A stretch of DNA of 64,000 nt, taken from positions 186,001 to 250,000 of the forward strand of contig NZ_JAAVLW010000001.1 of assembly GCF_013114835.1 (NCBI RefSeq), in the 5' to 3' direction. The notes under the pieces are model-generated. The model was not told the DNA's origin. It made no database searches and worked only from the letters and a program-made list of their open reading frames with translations. Positions within the stretch are counted from its first letter, which is position 1; the number at the start of each line of letters is the position of its first letter. Position numbers and translations under genes: made by a program. Shown in pieces: positions 11,090 through 20,430 of the stretch. This stretch comes from Bradyrhizobium archetypum (lineage in GTDB: Bacteria; Pseudomonadota; Alphaproteobacteria; Rhizobiales; Xanthobacteraceae).

Positions 11090-11842
11090 TCAGGCTGCGA
11101 CTTCGAATTGGGCGTAGCCGGAAGCCTCAAGCTCCAGCGCCAGATCCTTGCCGCCGCTTTTGACGACCCTGCCCTTGGACATCACATGCACAAAGTCAGG
11201 GATGATGTAGTTAAGCAGGCGCTGGTAGTGCGTGATGACAACGATGGCTCGCTCGGGCGAGCGCAGCGCATTGACGCCGTCGGCGGCGATTCTGAGCGCG
11301 TCGATGTCGAGACCGGAATCCATTTCATCGAGAATGCAGACGGCCGGCTCGAACAGCGCCATCTGCAAGATCTCGTTGCGCTTCTTTTCTCCGCCGGAGA
11401 AGCCGACATTAACGCCGCGCTTGAGCATGTCCTGCGGGATGTTGAGCGACTTGGCGACCTCGCGGACCTTCTTGAGAAATTCCGGAGACGTAAGCTGGCT
11501 TTGGCCGCGCGCCTTGCGCTGGGCGTTCAACGCCGTGTGCAGGAAGTTCCAGGTGGTGACGCCGGGGATTTCGACCGGATACTGGAACGCCAGGAACACG
11601 CCCTTGGCGGCGCGCTCGTCCGGCTCCATCTCCAGGAGGTCCTCGCCCCTAAACAGGATCTGCCCGTCGGTAACCTCATAGCCCGGCTTGCCCGCGATAA
11701 CGTGCGAAAGCGTCGACTTGCCGGAGCCGTTCGGCCCCATGATCACATGCACCTCGCCCGGATTCACTGTCAGCGTCAGCCCGTGGAGAATCTCGCGCTC
11801 CTCGACACGGACCTTCAGATCTTTCACTTCAAGCAATGACAT
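11090..11842 (-). CDS. sufC: Fe-S assembly ATPase SufC
   Basis: This 250-residue cytoplasmic ABC ATPase drives the SufBCD scaffold. Walker A is GPNGSGKST (residues 36-44), the signature is FSGGEKKR (148-155) and Walker B is CILDEMDSGLD (169-179). The EKKR after the signature motif is characteristic of SufC. It starts only 3 bp after the 139-aa ORF that separates it from sufB, so all are one transcript. Confidence 0.97.
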   Translation of the reverse strand: MSLLEVKDLKVRVEEREILHGLTLTVNPGEVHVIMGPNGSGKSTLSHVIAGKPGYEVTDGQILFRGEDLLEMEPDERAAKGVFLAFQYPVEIPGVTTWNFLHTALNAQRKARGQSQLTSPEFLKKVREVAKSLNIPQDMLKRGVNVGFSGGEKKRNEILQMALFEPAVCILDEMDSGLDIDALRIAADGVNALRSPERAIVVITHYQRLLNYIIPDFVHVMSKGRVVKSGGKDLALELEASGYAQFEVAA

Positions 11843-11845
11843 TAG

Positions 11846-12265
11846 TTACTTCCGCCTTTTGTCGGAACGCTGAGCGACTTCCACCAACTGTTGCATTGGC
11901 TCGTTCGAATCCGACGTCCATCGTGATGGCCACTCTGTAAGGTAGCCGACATCATCCCATTTCAATTCAGGACTGCGCCGTACGAATTTGAACCTGGGAG
12001 CAGATGAAACGGAGTCTAGCCGCTCATGCATGCGCCAAATTATCGATCCGTCAACGAACGTCCTGAACCGCACCAACCACTTCTCTCCGTCCTCGACGGG
12101 AATTGTGCCCACCGCATCAATCGTCCAATAAGCCGGTCGGCTACTAAACTCCATCAACTCCTTGAGCAGCGCTTCAGACACCTTGATTGAACTATCACGG
12201 ATGCTCGCCATCCAACCCATCGCGCGGACGAAAGCCTCGACCGGCTCATCCGCGGACTGGATCAT
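11846..12265 (-). CDS. Unknown 139-aa protein inserted between sufB and sufC
   Basis: I do not recognise this protein. It is soluble, has no signal peptide or membrane segment, and no cysteine, so it is not itself an Fe-S protein. It is rich in Trp ([45 protein letters not shown]), suggesting a beta-rich fold, and ends in a basic tail. Its ATG overlaps the sufB stop (ATGA) and it ends 3 bp before sufC, so it is expressed with, and translationally coupled to, the SUF scaffold genes. sufB and sufC are usually adjacent, so this insertion is unusual. A role as a SUF accessory factor is inference from position alone. Confidence 0.8.
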   Translation of the reverse strand: MIQSADEPVEAFVRAMGWMASIRDSSIKVSEALLKELMEFSSRPAYWTIDAVGTIPVEDGEKWLVRFRTFVDGSIIWRMHERLDSVSSAPRFKFVRRSPELKWDDVGYLTEWPSRWTSDSNEPMQQLVEVAQRSDKRRK

Positions 12266-13761
12266 CCGACGCTGCCCTCCAGCGAGATCGAGATCAGCTT
12301 CTGCGCCTCAACCGCGAATTCCATCGGCAGTTGCTGCAGCACGTCCTTGACGAAGCCATTGACCACGAGGCCAACCGCTTCCTCCTGCGAAAGCCCGCGC
12401 TGGGTGCAATAGAACAGCACGTCCTCCGAAATCTTCGACGTCGTCGCCTCGTGCTCGAAGGTCGCCGACGAGTTCTTCGCTTCGACATAAGGCACGGTAT
12501 GCGCGCCGCACTTGTCGCCGATCAGGAGCGAATCGCAGGCGGTGTAGTTGCGTGCGCCGGTCGCCTTACGATGCGCCGTGACGAGGCCGCGATAGGTATT
12601 TTGCGATTTGCCCGCCGCGATGCCCTTGGAGATGATCCGGCTCGACGTGTTCTTGCCGAGATGGAGCATCTTGGTGCCGCTATCGACCTGCTGGTAACCG
12701 TTCGAGATCGCGATCGAATAGAACTCGCCGCGCGAATTGTCGCCGCGCAGGATGCAGCTCGGGTACTTCCAGGTGATCGCCGAACCGGTCTCGACCTGGG
12801 TCCAGGAGATCTTCGAATGGTTGCCGCGGCAGTCGCCACGCTTGGTGACGAAGTTGTAGATGCCGCCTTTGCCTTCGGAGTTGCCGGGATACCAGTTCTG
12901 CACCGTCGAATATTTGATCTCGGCGTCATCGAGGGCGACGAGTTCAACGACCGCGGCATGCAACTGATTCTCGTCGCGCTGCGGTGCGGTGCAGCCCTCG
13001 AGATAGCTGACGTAGGCTCCCTTGTCGGCGATGATCAGCGTGCGCTCGAACTGGCCGGTGTTGCGCTCGTTGATGCGAAAATAGGTCGACAGCTCCATCG
13101 GACAGCGCACGCCCGGCGGCACATAGACGAACGAGCCGTCCGAAAACACTGCCGAGTTAAGCGTCGCGAAGTAATTGTCCGAGGTCGGCACGACCGAACC
13201 AAGATACTGCTTCACCAATTCAGGGTGCTCGCGGATCGCTTCCGAGATCGGCATGAAGATCACGCCGGCAGCCTTCAGCTCCTTCTGGAACGTGGTCGCG
13301 ACCGAAACCGAGTCGAACACCGCGTCGACCGCGATCTTGCGGTTGGCCGACGGCTCGCCGCCCGGCGGCGGCTCGACGCCTTCGAGAATGGCGACTTCGC
13401 GCAAGGGGATGCCGAGCTTCTCGTAGGTCTTGAGAATTTCGGGATCGATTTCATCGATCGACGACAGCGTCTTCTTCGGCTTCGGCGCCGCGTAATAGTG
13501 AATGTCCTGATAGTCGATCTTCGGATAGTTGACGCGCGCCCAGGTCGGCTCGGTCATGGTCAGCCAGCGGCGATAGGCCTCCAGACGCCATTCCAGCATC
13601 CAGGCCGGTTCGTTCTTCTTGGCGGAAATGAAGCGGACGGTTTCTTCCGATAGACCCTTCGGGGCCTTGTCGGATTCAATCAGTGTCTCAAACCCATATC
13701 GATACTGGTCGACGTCGATCGAGCGCACCCGGTCGACCGTGTCTTTTACGGCTGCTACCAT
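12262..13761 (-). CDS. sufB: Fe-S cluster scaffold SufB
   Basis: This 499-residue protein is the scaffold subunit of SufBC2D. I chose ATG 13759-13761 ([26 protein letters not shown]) because homologues start here, although the frame is open to 13800. Family landmarks are [75 protein letters not shown] and [13 protein letters not shown]. It lies downstream of fdxN and a small ORF, and its stop overlaps the next start. Confidence 0.97.
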   Translation of the reverse strand: MVAAVKDTVDRVRSIDVDQYRYGFETLIESDKAPKGLSEETVRFISAKKNEPAWMLEWRLEAYRRWLTMTEPTWARVNYPKIDYQDIHYYAAPKPKKTLSSIDEIDPEILKTYEKLGIPLREVAILEGVEPPPGGEPSANRKIAVDAVFDSVSVATTFQKELKAAGVIFMPISEAIREHPELVKQYLGSVVPTSDNYFATLNSAVFSDGSFVYVPPGVRCPMELSTYFRINERNTGQFERTLIIADKGAYVSYLEGCTAPQRDENQLHAAVVELVALDDAEIKYSTVQNWYPGNSEGKGGIYNFVTKRGDCRGNHSKISWTQVETGSAITWKYPSCILRGDNSRGEFYSIAISNGYQQVDSGTKMLHLGKNTSSRIISKGIAAGKSQNTYRGLVTAHRKATGARNYTACDSLLIGDKCGAHTVPYVEAKNSSATFEHEATTSKISEDVLFYCTQRGLSQEEAVGLVVNGFVKDVLQQLPMEFAVEAQKLISISLEGSVG

Positions 13762-13940
13762 TGCCCGCTCCGCCGCTCGCGCAAGGACGACTCCGACCAT
13801 GTCCGACGACGGCGGCAGCGCGCCCCCTTCACCGCATGGGCGATCGCGTAAGTCACACGCAGCCCGCGGCCAACCAGGCCGCGAATCAGAAACGCCGCCG
13901 ATAGTGTTTCAATCTTGCTGCGCGCAGCGGACCCGCTCAT
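13755..13940 (-). CDS. Small 61-aa ORF between fdxN and sufB
   Basis: This ORF ([17 protein letters not shown]...) starts 10 bp after the fdxN stop, with GGAG six bases before the ATG, and ends by overlapping the sufB start by 7 nt. The first half is hydrophobic and helical; the second half is Arg-rich and looks less like a real protein. It may be a genuine coupling peptide or the remnant of a larger gene. I do not recognise it. Confidence 0.35.
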   Translation of the reverse strand: MSGSAARSKIETLSAAFLIRGLVGRGLRVTYAIAHAVKGARCRRRRTWSESSLRERRSGQW

Positions 13941-13950
13941 CGGCCGCTCC

Positions 13951-14145
13951 TTATGCCTGCACGCACGTGCCGGGCACCGGGCAGATAACGGCGCATTGCG
14001 GCGTGTCGCAATGCTCCTCGCATTGGGTGCACTTCTTCGGATCAATTACATATACGTCGTTCTTGAGGCTGATTGCTACGTTCGGGCATTCGAACTCACA
14101 TGCGCCGCAGACGGTGCACTGGGAGGCGATTATCTTGTAGGCCAT
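13951..14145 (-). CDS. fdxN: 2[4Fe-4S] ferredoxin, FdxN type
   Basis: This 64-residue ferredoxin carries two cluster motifs: Cys9-x2-Cys12-x2-Cys15-x3-Cys19, and [18 protein letters not shown] with the 8-residue insertion between cysteines seen in nif-associated ferredoxins (FdxN/FrxA). Such ferredoxins donate electrons to nitrogenase or support NifB chemistry. It heads the operon with sufBCDS behind a sigma-54 promoter and two NifA sites, so it should be expressed only under nitrogen-fixing conditions. Confidence 0.93.
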   Translation of the reverse strand: MAYKIIASQCTVCGACEFECPNVAISLKNDVYVIDPKKCTQCEEHCDTPQCAVICPVPGTCVQA

Positions 14146-14188
14146 AAACTCCGATTCCTTGGGCAGGCGACGGGACAGTTTCTTCCCT

Positions 14189-14203
14189 TCAAAGGTCGTG
14201 CCA
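14189..14203 (-). promoter_or_regulatory. Sigma-54 promoter of fdxN-suf operon
   Basis: The minus strand reads TGGCAC-GACCT-TTGA, with a perfect -24 element, 5-nt spacing and a -12 element one base off TTGC. It lies 43 bp upstream of the fdxN ATG. Confidence 0.85.
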
Positions 14204-14244
14204 AACGCCGAGCTGATTTATCTCGGCGATTTCCCTCTTGTGCA

Positions 14245-14260
14245 TGTCCTGGGCCAGACA
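14245..14260. promoter_or_regulatory. NifA activator site 1 of fdxN-suf
   Basis: TGT-CCTGGGCCAG-ACA is a perfect TGT-N10-ACA NifA site, 41 bp upstream of the -24 element and 3 bp from a second site. Confidence 0.85.
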
Positions 14261-14263
14261 GCG

Positions 14264-14279
14264 TGTCGCGACCGCGACA
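14264..14279. promoter_or_regulatory. NifA activator site 2 of fdxN-suf
   Basis: TGT-CGCGACCGCG-ACA is a second perfect site, itself a near-complete palindrome. It overlaps the degraded 3' end of the nifA-like pseudogene. Confidence 0.85.
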
Positions 14280-14286
14280 CTCGGCT

Positions 14287-15720
14287 AACAGACGCTTGAT
14301 CTGGTGGCCATACTTCTTGAGCGTGCAGCCGGCGTAGGTTAACCTAAGGCGGCGAGTCGCCTCCCTCCTGCACCCAGCCCGACTTCTCGATGGCCGCGGT
14401 AACGTGGTCGCGGTCGGTCATTTTCGCGCCGCTCCCAAATGCTCGGCGGTCTCGCCCCCGGTTCGGCCGCAACTTGCGAACTCGAAATCGGATGCAGTGA
14501 CCAGTTCCCCCGGAAGCCGCGCCGGCGCTTCGGCGACAGCGGCACGACCAGCAGCTGCGGCAGTGATAGCTCGTCCGATCGGCGGCTCCACAGCATCGCC
14601 AACAGGCACCCGCCGTGAGGAGCTGGCAAAGTCGGTTCTGATGATCGCAAGTTTCTTGGCCAGCATCGCGTCCGCTACACGCAATTCTCGAGCTCGCACA
14701 TGTTGCGGGGAAAACGCAATTCACTACTAGCACGTCCATTGCAGTGTAGCGAAGCTCAATGCACGACCGTTCTCGCCATTGATTTTTCCAAGAACTCGGC
14801 CGCGAGCAGCGGGATCTCACTGCGGCTCTCGCGCAAGGGCGGCAGCAGGATGCGCACGACGATGCGATGGTAGAGGTCTAGCGCGGAACTTGTTTCGCGC
14901 CACCGCCTCTCGAGATGCGATTGATCGAGTCAGTGACAGTACGGCGATCTTGATAGTCCGATGTGTCGACGCGCTGGAACTCCTGCTCCTCCAGGATCCA
15001 GAGCACTTTTGGAACGGTGGCGAGATCTCACCGATCTCGTCGAGGGGTTGCCTTGTCAGCGAGTTGAATCATCCCTGGCACGGGTTCAGCGCTCCGGTGA
15101 AGACCTCTTCTCATGGGCGTGACAATTTCGATCAACCACCGTCTCAGGCAGCCCGGCGCAATTCTTCTCTTATAGGGTCCCCCGCCGCGCGGCGACAGCT
15201 CGTGCACGCGTGGGGACCAGTTCCTTGCGGGTCGCAGAACGCCCCGCAACAACACAATCCTGTTGGACTGGGCAACGACCGCGATTTTCTCGAGAGGCCG
15301 CCGGGACTGTTGCCGATGATATCTTAATGGACCCTTTTGCAGTCGCGGGTGGGCTTCAGCTCTGATAGCCTCTTCTGCCGCCAGGAGCGCTGCGCCAAAT
15401 AGCTGGAGGCGCGCGCGCGACCAGGAAATGCAGCTTCACGGTTTGGCCGACCAGATTGCTTAATGGCCAGAGGGCGGCCGTCGGAATCGAAAGCCGACAT
15501 GGCGAGCGGTCTTCCAGCAACGATCTGCCCGCAACCGTTGCATCATTGCGAATTGGAACACCGATGAAGGCCGCGCGTTTCTTGGAAGCGCCGAGCGCAT
15601 CTTTCTTTGTCGGGGCCAAACACCGGATTCGTCGCGATCGCAAAAAACTCGCCCTTACCTGCTTATCGTTCTGCCGAATTGGTGTCCTGAGCTCCCGAAT
15701 GCAACGGGCAATCGCCAAGA
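14287..15720 (-). pseudogene. Degraded nifA-like regulator gene
   Basis: Pieces of a NifA protein appear in order but in shifting frames. A GAF-domain piece (ALGASKKRAAFIGVPIRND, then NLVGQTVKLHFLVAR) lies at about 15410-15640. The AAA+ core follows: DEIGEISPPFQ and VLWILEEQEFQRV at about 14960-15060, LLPPLRESRSEIPLLAAEFL at 14790-14860, and FPRNMCELENCV followed by a stop near 14690-14720. The interdomain linker and GETAEHLGAARKMTDRDHV are at 14400-14460, and a ruined helix-turn-helix ends in LKKYGHQIKRL near 14290. Frameshifts, a stop codon and missing segments rule out function. An active nifA must lie elsewhere if the nif genes are expressed. Confidence 0.9.
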
Positions 15721-15998
15721 TCAGCCATCGAAGGCGGCCGAAAAGAGTGCAGATTGGTCTGCCGCTGATCAGGGATGCAGACTGCGGATCGGAGAATTAA
15801 TCAAACTTGTGGAAAGCAAGATAAGGAACAAGGCAGGTTATCACCGCGACATTTTTGGCGATTCGGTTTTGCCTCCATCTGAGCTTTGCCGGAGCCCGCA
15901 TACAATCCACTCCCAGTCACGAGATGCTCTCGGTCAATAAGAAATTCAAACGTCCGTCGTTTAGTTAGCTTTTGAGCGGCACAGGCTCCGAATTGACT
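15721..15998. other. Probable 5' extension of the nifA remnant, no gene
   Basis: No intact ORF is recognisable. The minus strand may hold the eroded N-terminal part of the nifA-like pseudogene, but the match is too weak to delimit. Confidence 0.4.
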
Positions 15999-16187
15999 TC
16001 AGAGCCTCAACGTCAAAGGAAATGTGGTCGCTAAGAGCCGTTCAAAGGCGGAACGCTGTTCAAGCAGGCGCTTCTCAACGATTTTTCGCTCCGCATCAGG
16101 CAACTCGGTTTGAAGCAACGTACGAACACGCCAAATGTCGTTCCGCACGGATTTGATCTCACTTAAGCTATCATCAATCGAAGTCAT
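15999..16187 (-). CDS. Small helical protein, 62 aa
   Basis: The protein MTSIDDSLSEIKSVRNDIW... is almost wholly helical and charged, with heptad-like spacing (EIKSVRNDIWRVRTLLQ, then ERKIVEKRLLEQRSAFERLL), so a short coiled coil is likely. A GGA lies about 10 bases before the ATG. The composition is more protein-like than neighbouring random ORFs. I do not recognise a family. Confidence 0.4.
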   Translation of the reverse strand: MTSIDDSLSEIKSVRNDIWRVRTLLQTELPDAERKIVEKRLLEQRSAFERLLATTFPLTLRL

Positions 16188-16199
16188 CCCGGATTCCGA

Positions 16200-16944
16200 T
16201 ACTTAGTTTAGAACCCAACCTTTGAAAACTGACCAATCGTGCCATTCTTCAGCAAGCCACCGTACATTTGCCTGGCGTCTTCATCTCGAATAATTCGGTG
16301 TGCGCGAGGTTTATATCGATCGATGCCACTCATCGCAGCGCCCCTACGATACAACGGCGGTTCGTCAGCAGCAGTGCAATCAGAGTGGCTGAGATGCGGC
16401 TGCCACCTGGCAAGTCCTCCGATTGGCCGCCGACTGGCTTTTCGTCTACCTGATTCAGCGCCGCTAGTATGTTGTCCAGGCACAATCTATGCAGGATAGC
16501 CGTTACCTCGCGAAGCGCCGGGGAAATTTGATCACACATATCCAACGCTTATGACGATATGATTACACGCTTCTCGTCTGCCCAAAGGAGGCATCGAGCA
16601 CATCCTCGGGTGAACCGTGGGGGCGATACCGGGGATTTGGGCTAGCTGTGGTGAGTGGCAAGGGGCTGTGGCGCAAACTTCGCGCGTAGAACGAGGCGGA
16701 GGCAGCCAGCGCATCGTATTCTTCTCTAGACTGGTATTGGCATAGACAAGACGACGATCTGGCGGTGGACGAAGGTAAAGCTGTTGGCTGATCGGGACGC
16801 GATCAAAAGAGCATTGAAGCCATTGCTGGCCGGCTGCGCGCCGTCCCCGGGGCGCCGGAGCGCTTCGGTCTTCGGCTAAATGAACTGAGCTCCCCAAGAA
16901 CGAGATGAGGGCCCGGTCGCTCTCAACCAGTTAGAATCTGAGAT
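16200..16944. other. Gap without recognisable genes
   Basis: Several ORFs of 60-120 codons exist on the minus strand (for example 16208-16483 and 16532-16897). Their composition is Arg/Pro-rich and unlike real proteins. The short tail ending in GGLLKNGTIGQFSKVGF near 16210-16330 looks more natural and may be a gene fragment. Confidence 0.4.
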
Positions 16945-17260
16945 CTGTTTTGGCTTCCGCATACTGGCTATTGTCAATGACTTCACGCGGGAATGTCTTG
17001 CTTATCTTTTATAGTGCGCCGCCAGTCTTTGGGGGTCGGGCGAGCTCGATGCTGTGATTGCATTGCACGTTGTTCCAGCGATAATTGTCCCTGATAGCGG
17101 CACCGAGCTCACCAGCATGGCAACATTGCGCTGGTCGCAGCACCGGCAGATCGAGTGGCACTACATCCCAGCGAGCCCACAGTTATTCCTTCGTCCAACT
17201 GTCACATCAGCTCATCATATCTCTTGTATTCGTCGGCGTGACCGTCCCTAACCCGACTGC
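16945..17260 (+). mobile_element. IS3-family transposase remnant
   Basis: Fragments of the DDE domain of an IS3-type OrfB lie in order on the plus strand in more than one frame. FRILAIVNDFTRECLAYLL is at about 16954-17010, and VPAIIVPDSGTELTSMATLR followed by WSQHRQIEWHYIPASP is at about 17070-17180. Both ends and the rest of the element are missing. Confidence 0.75.
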
Positions 17261-17370
17261 CATACTCACTCGGCGGAACGGGCCATCAGGTGCCGAGTTC
17301 TAGTTTTTCGGGAACACTGGCTGGTAGGCCGGAGTCCGCATGAACAGGTTCTATTTTGTGGAGTAGCATC

Positions 17371-17607
17371 ATGACGCCCGCAAACTCCTCGCAAAATAAA
17401 GTGTGTGCTGAGTTGAGGGGTGTTCTGGAGCATGCTGTCAGGATGGTGCCCGAAGCGAGGCGGACCTCTTCGTTGAAGGCATGCCTTGCTGAGAAGGTCT
17501 TAACTCTGGCCGCAGGGGGTGAATCGGATCCAACTATCTTGGCGCGTGTAGCGGTGCGGACAATGCAGGAATCCTGTCGTAGCTGCTACGGATGTCAAGG
17601 CTGGTGA
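17371..17607 (+). CDS. Small cysteine-tailed protein, 78 aa
   Basis: ATG 17371 has GGAG 8 bases upstream, a good ribosome site. The protein (MTPANSSQNKVCAELRGVLE...) has a helical, protein-like middle (LRGVLEHAVRMVPEARRTSS, AEKVLTLAAGGESDPTILAR) and ends in SCRSCYGCQGW, a CxxCxxC tail that could bind a metal or zinc. There is no signal peptide. I do not recognise a named family, but composition and ribosome site argue for a real gene. It is flanked by non-coding island DNA. Confidence 0.55.
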   Translation: MTPANSSQNKVCAELRGVLEHAVRMVPEARRTSSLKACLAEKVLTLAAGGESDPTILARVAVRTMQESCRSCYGCQGW

Positions 17608-17609
17608 CC

Positions 17610-18993
17610 TGCGCGCGACATGTTGCGTGCCGCCCGGGCACTTGAACTGCTGCACTGGCAGCCGAAGGCGAAACGCCGAGCTTGTCCTTCCCGCAACAGC
17701 GATGGTGTGATTTCCTGGGACCCTCAGGATCGCTTTGGTCTTGGGTTTGCGGCCATAAAGTTCCGACCGTTTTTCCGCCGGCAGAATTCCAAAGCTCGTC
17801 ATCAACAATATGCGAAGGCGACCCCTGGCGACAGAAGATCGCACTATCAGCCGGGTTTTGCCGCATTGATTGATCAGCGACAAAGTCAATCTCGCATTCG
17901 CGCCGATTAACTCGCCATTTTCGAAGCCTCTCAGTGCGACGCAATCCTCTCGAACCAAAATGTCGGTTTATCTCGCGGCTGGCCTTGACGCCGACCAATT
18001 CCCTCCCCCGCGTCCGGCAGCTGGTCAGGTGCGGGGAAAGTCCTGCCGGACGGCGAAACAGAAATCAGGTCGCCGCGTGATATGCCTCTGAACCGCTTCC
18101 GGGCGGGAGGATTCCGGACGGCTTACGGCCGGTTTGGATTTTGTGCTCGGTTCCCGGGCTCGTGACGGAAACAGTCTGTGTACGCCTTTGTTGCAGGCTG
18201 CACGCTTGGCTTCCCGAAATAAGGGCCACTCCTCCCCAAAGGACTGGCTGTAGGCGCGTCGGCGCCTGAAGCTTTCAAGGAGCTGACTAGAAATCAGCGT
18301 GGGCCAATATGTATCGGTCGCGCATCGGTGAACTGGATTGCTGCGTCGAGCCGGCACCGGTCATTTCTGAGGGCCCGGTGCATTCACCGTTCTTCAAAAC
18401 TTTGCGAAGATTCGGACACTAACCGCGCCGTTTTGTCAGCTTTGAGACCAATGTCCCACAACTTGGCGCTACCTACACCCAGTACGAAGCGACTGTAGAA
18501 CCTCAAATTTTCGAATCGGCACGCCGATTGCTTCGTTCAACCACAACGACTGATCTGATCACATGTGGGACCGCTAATGTTACGGGAGGACTTTGCACGT
18601 GCTCGGTAGCGTCCGGTGCGCCCCGCCGTTTGCTGTGAGGCGAAATGAAACAGCATGTTGGAGAAGCTGCGGTCGCATTCGCTCGCGCTCTCCACCGTGA
18701 TGTCCTTCACCAAACCCGTGGGTCAGGATCAGTGTCTCCGTACGCGCGAGCTGAGCAAACGGATACGATCATAACAATCAATGCGAAGTCAGCGGTTCGT
18801 TAGCGAACGGTGCGACGTCACGTGGCAAGGGAAACCTAGGCTGTTGCGAGCATACAGCAGTCTTGATTACGACACCTCAACCCACTCCTCGGTGAAGGCA
18901 CCGAAAATCACGCGCTTATATTCGATTGCCGGAAGACTGGTTCTTTGCATAAACCGGCTGATGGGAACCGGTAGAGAATGACGGAGTAATGCG
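17610..18993. other. Gap with no convincing gene
   Basis: ORFs here overlap on both strands and look random. One 52-codon ORF at about 18647-18805 (+) has a GAGG ribosome site (MKQHVGEAAVAFARALHRD...) but no other support. The segment probably derives from eroded mobile or chromosomal genes. Confidence 0.4.
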
Positions 18994-19071
18994 ATGGAAA
19001 TTGCCCTCGGAATCGGCGCCGCAGTCGTTTTCGTCGCGATACTTGTTGGCTGCGTCTGGGCCGTTCGGTGA
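18994..19071 (+). CDS. 25-aa single-span membrane peptide
   Basis: The ORF encodes a 25-residue peptide that begins MEIALGIGAAVVFVAIL and continues as one hydrophobic helix ending in a basic residue. GGAG lies 8 bases before the ATG. The stop codon overlaps the GTG start of the next ORF (GTGA), so the two are probably translationally coupled. It could be a small membrane regulator or a leader peptide. No family is recognised. Confidence 0.45.
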   Translation: MEIALGIGAAVVFVAILVGCVWAVR

Positions 19072-19268
19072 CCACACTCATTAAGATTTTGCTCGCGCGT
19101 AAACAGAAGCTCATCGAGCAACTGGGGGTCACCGAAGGCGCTCACGAGCGACACCAGATCGGACGTCAGCTTGGGCAGATCGACGCCGCACTGGTACTTT
19201 TGGAGAAAACTGAGCTCAAGAGCCAGGAACGACCGTTGGACGATCCCATGCGCCGCAGGGAAATCTGA
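19068..19268 (+). CDS. 66-aa helical protein coupled to the membrane peptide
   Basis: The ORF starts at a GTG inside the stop of the 25-aa peptide. The protein (MTTLIKILLARKQKLIEQLG...) is predicted to be a helical hairpin with HERHQIGRQLGQIDAALVLL in the middle and a charged tail. Codon use and composition look real. It is probably cytoplasmic and may act with the membrane peptide. I cannot name a family. Confidence 0.5.
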   Translation: MTTLIKILLARKQKLIEQLGVTEGAHERHQIGRQLGQIDAALVLLEKTELKSQERPLDDPMRRREI

Positions 19269-19269
19269 A

Positions 19270-20430
19270 AGCTGAACGGGGGGATCCGTCGGAAGCGAAT
19301 GCACTTCGTCGTGCCCGCCCGGCGCAGTTCCCTCAAAACCCCGCAAGCGCGCACCTCAACCAACGGGTCTCGCAGAACGACAATCCAAAACGAATCGGCA
19401 AAGCCCCGCGACGAAATCGTTTTTGGGCGCACATACCTCAGGCCTAGAAAAATGTCGTATTTCAGGCGCTGGACATCGGCGATGGATCCGAAGAAGATTC
19501 GCGGATTGAGATCCAGCGGCCGGCACCTTTCTCGCCGGTAACTTGCCTTGCCGCCGCGTAGCGCCTTGATGCGCATACCCCTGACTCGTGGGTTTCAGTC
19601 CAAGGCCTGACGTACTGGCGTCGTCCTATCTAGAACTGCATCGCTTTCAGAATGAGGCCATCGATTGCGAGCCGCGCCTAGATGAGGATGTGAGTGCCAT
19701 CGCGCATGTGCGTTCGTTAGCGGATTTACGTTGTCACGCTAGCCCGCATGTTTCTAAGGCTGCTATCTGCTCGGACGACGAAAGGGAGAACGAAATTGAT
19801 ATGGCGCGACGGCCAGCAAACCGAATCCGTACAGGGCTGACGTACCGGAAAATGCTCGGTCCATCAAGAAAGCAAGGATCAGCTCTGATGCGACGCCGAG
19901 ATGATCGCGGATTGGCCCCTCTGAGGAAGCGAGCTCGCGTTCGGTTGCTCAACGGGCGCCTGGCCGGCCAGCTCGTGGCAGGAGCTTCCCGCGACGGCGG
20001 TTAATTTGAACAGGGCTTCAAAGATTCCGCTCTTCCGGAAGCCGCCTGATCGCGCTCGAGGCTATCGCCCCGCTCAAAATGCCTCAACCATTGACGTGAT
20101 CGCGCCAACCGCAGACTTCATGAAGCAATGGAAAGCGCTCCCGAATGTCGATATCGAGCCGTTCTGAGATCAGTACCGCCGAGAAGGAGCCGCGCATGTT
20201 AATTTCTCGACACCTCTGCTCATCCGCGACATGGCAAAGCTTTATCGGCCCGCAGATTGTAGCATGCACAAAAACACTGGCTCTTGCGCCCACGCAATCT
20301 CGAATGAAGAGTAGCGACCTTGTTGACGTCGAGTGAGTTGCGCAAGCTGCTCCCCTTCTCCGGCTGACTTGCTGATAATGTCATGCAACCATCACGCTGG
20401 AGTTTGTCGGATCACAAACGCCGGGCCCGC
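19270..20430. other. Gap with no convincing gene
   Basis: Plus-strand ORF 19588-20004 and minus-strand ORF 20084-20293 exist, but their composition is not persuasive and they lack clear ribosome sites. A protein-like tail (VIAPTADFMKQWKALPNVDIE, positions near 20095-20168) ends in a stop and may be the end of a lost gene. Confidence 0.4.

Noticed and set aside
12187..13653. 488-codon plus-strand ORF antisense to sufB
   Set aside because: It mirrors the third-codon GC bias of sufB, has no family resemblance, and sufB is certain.
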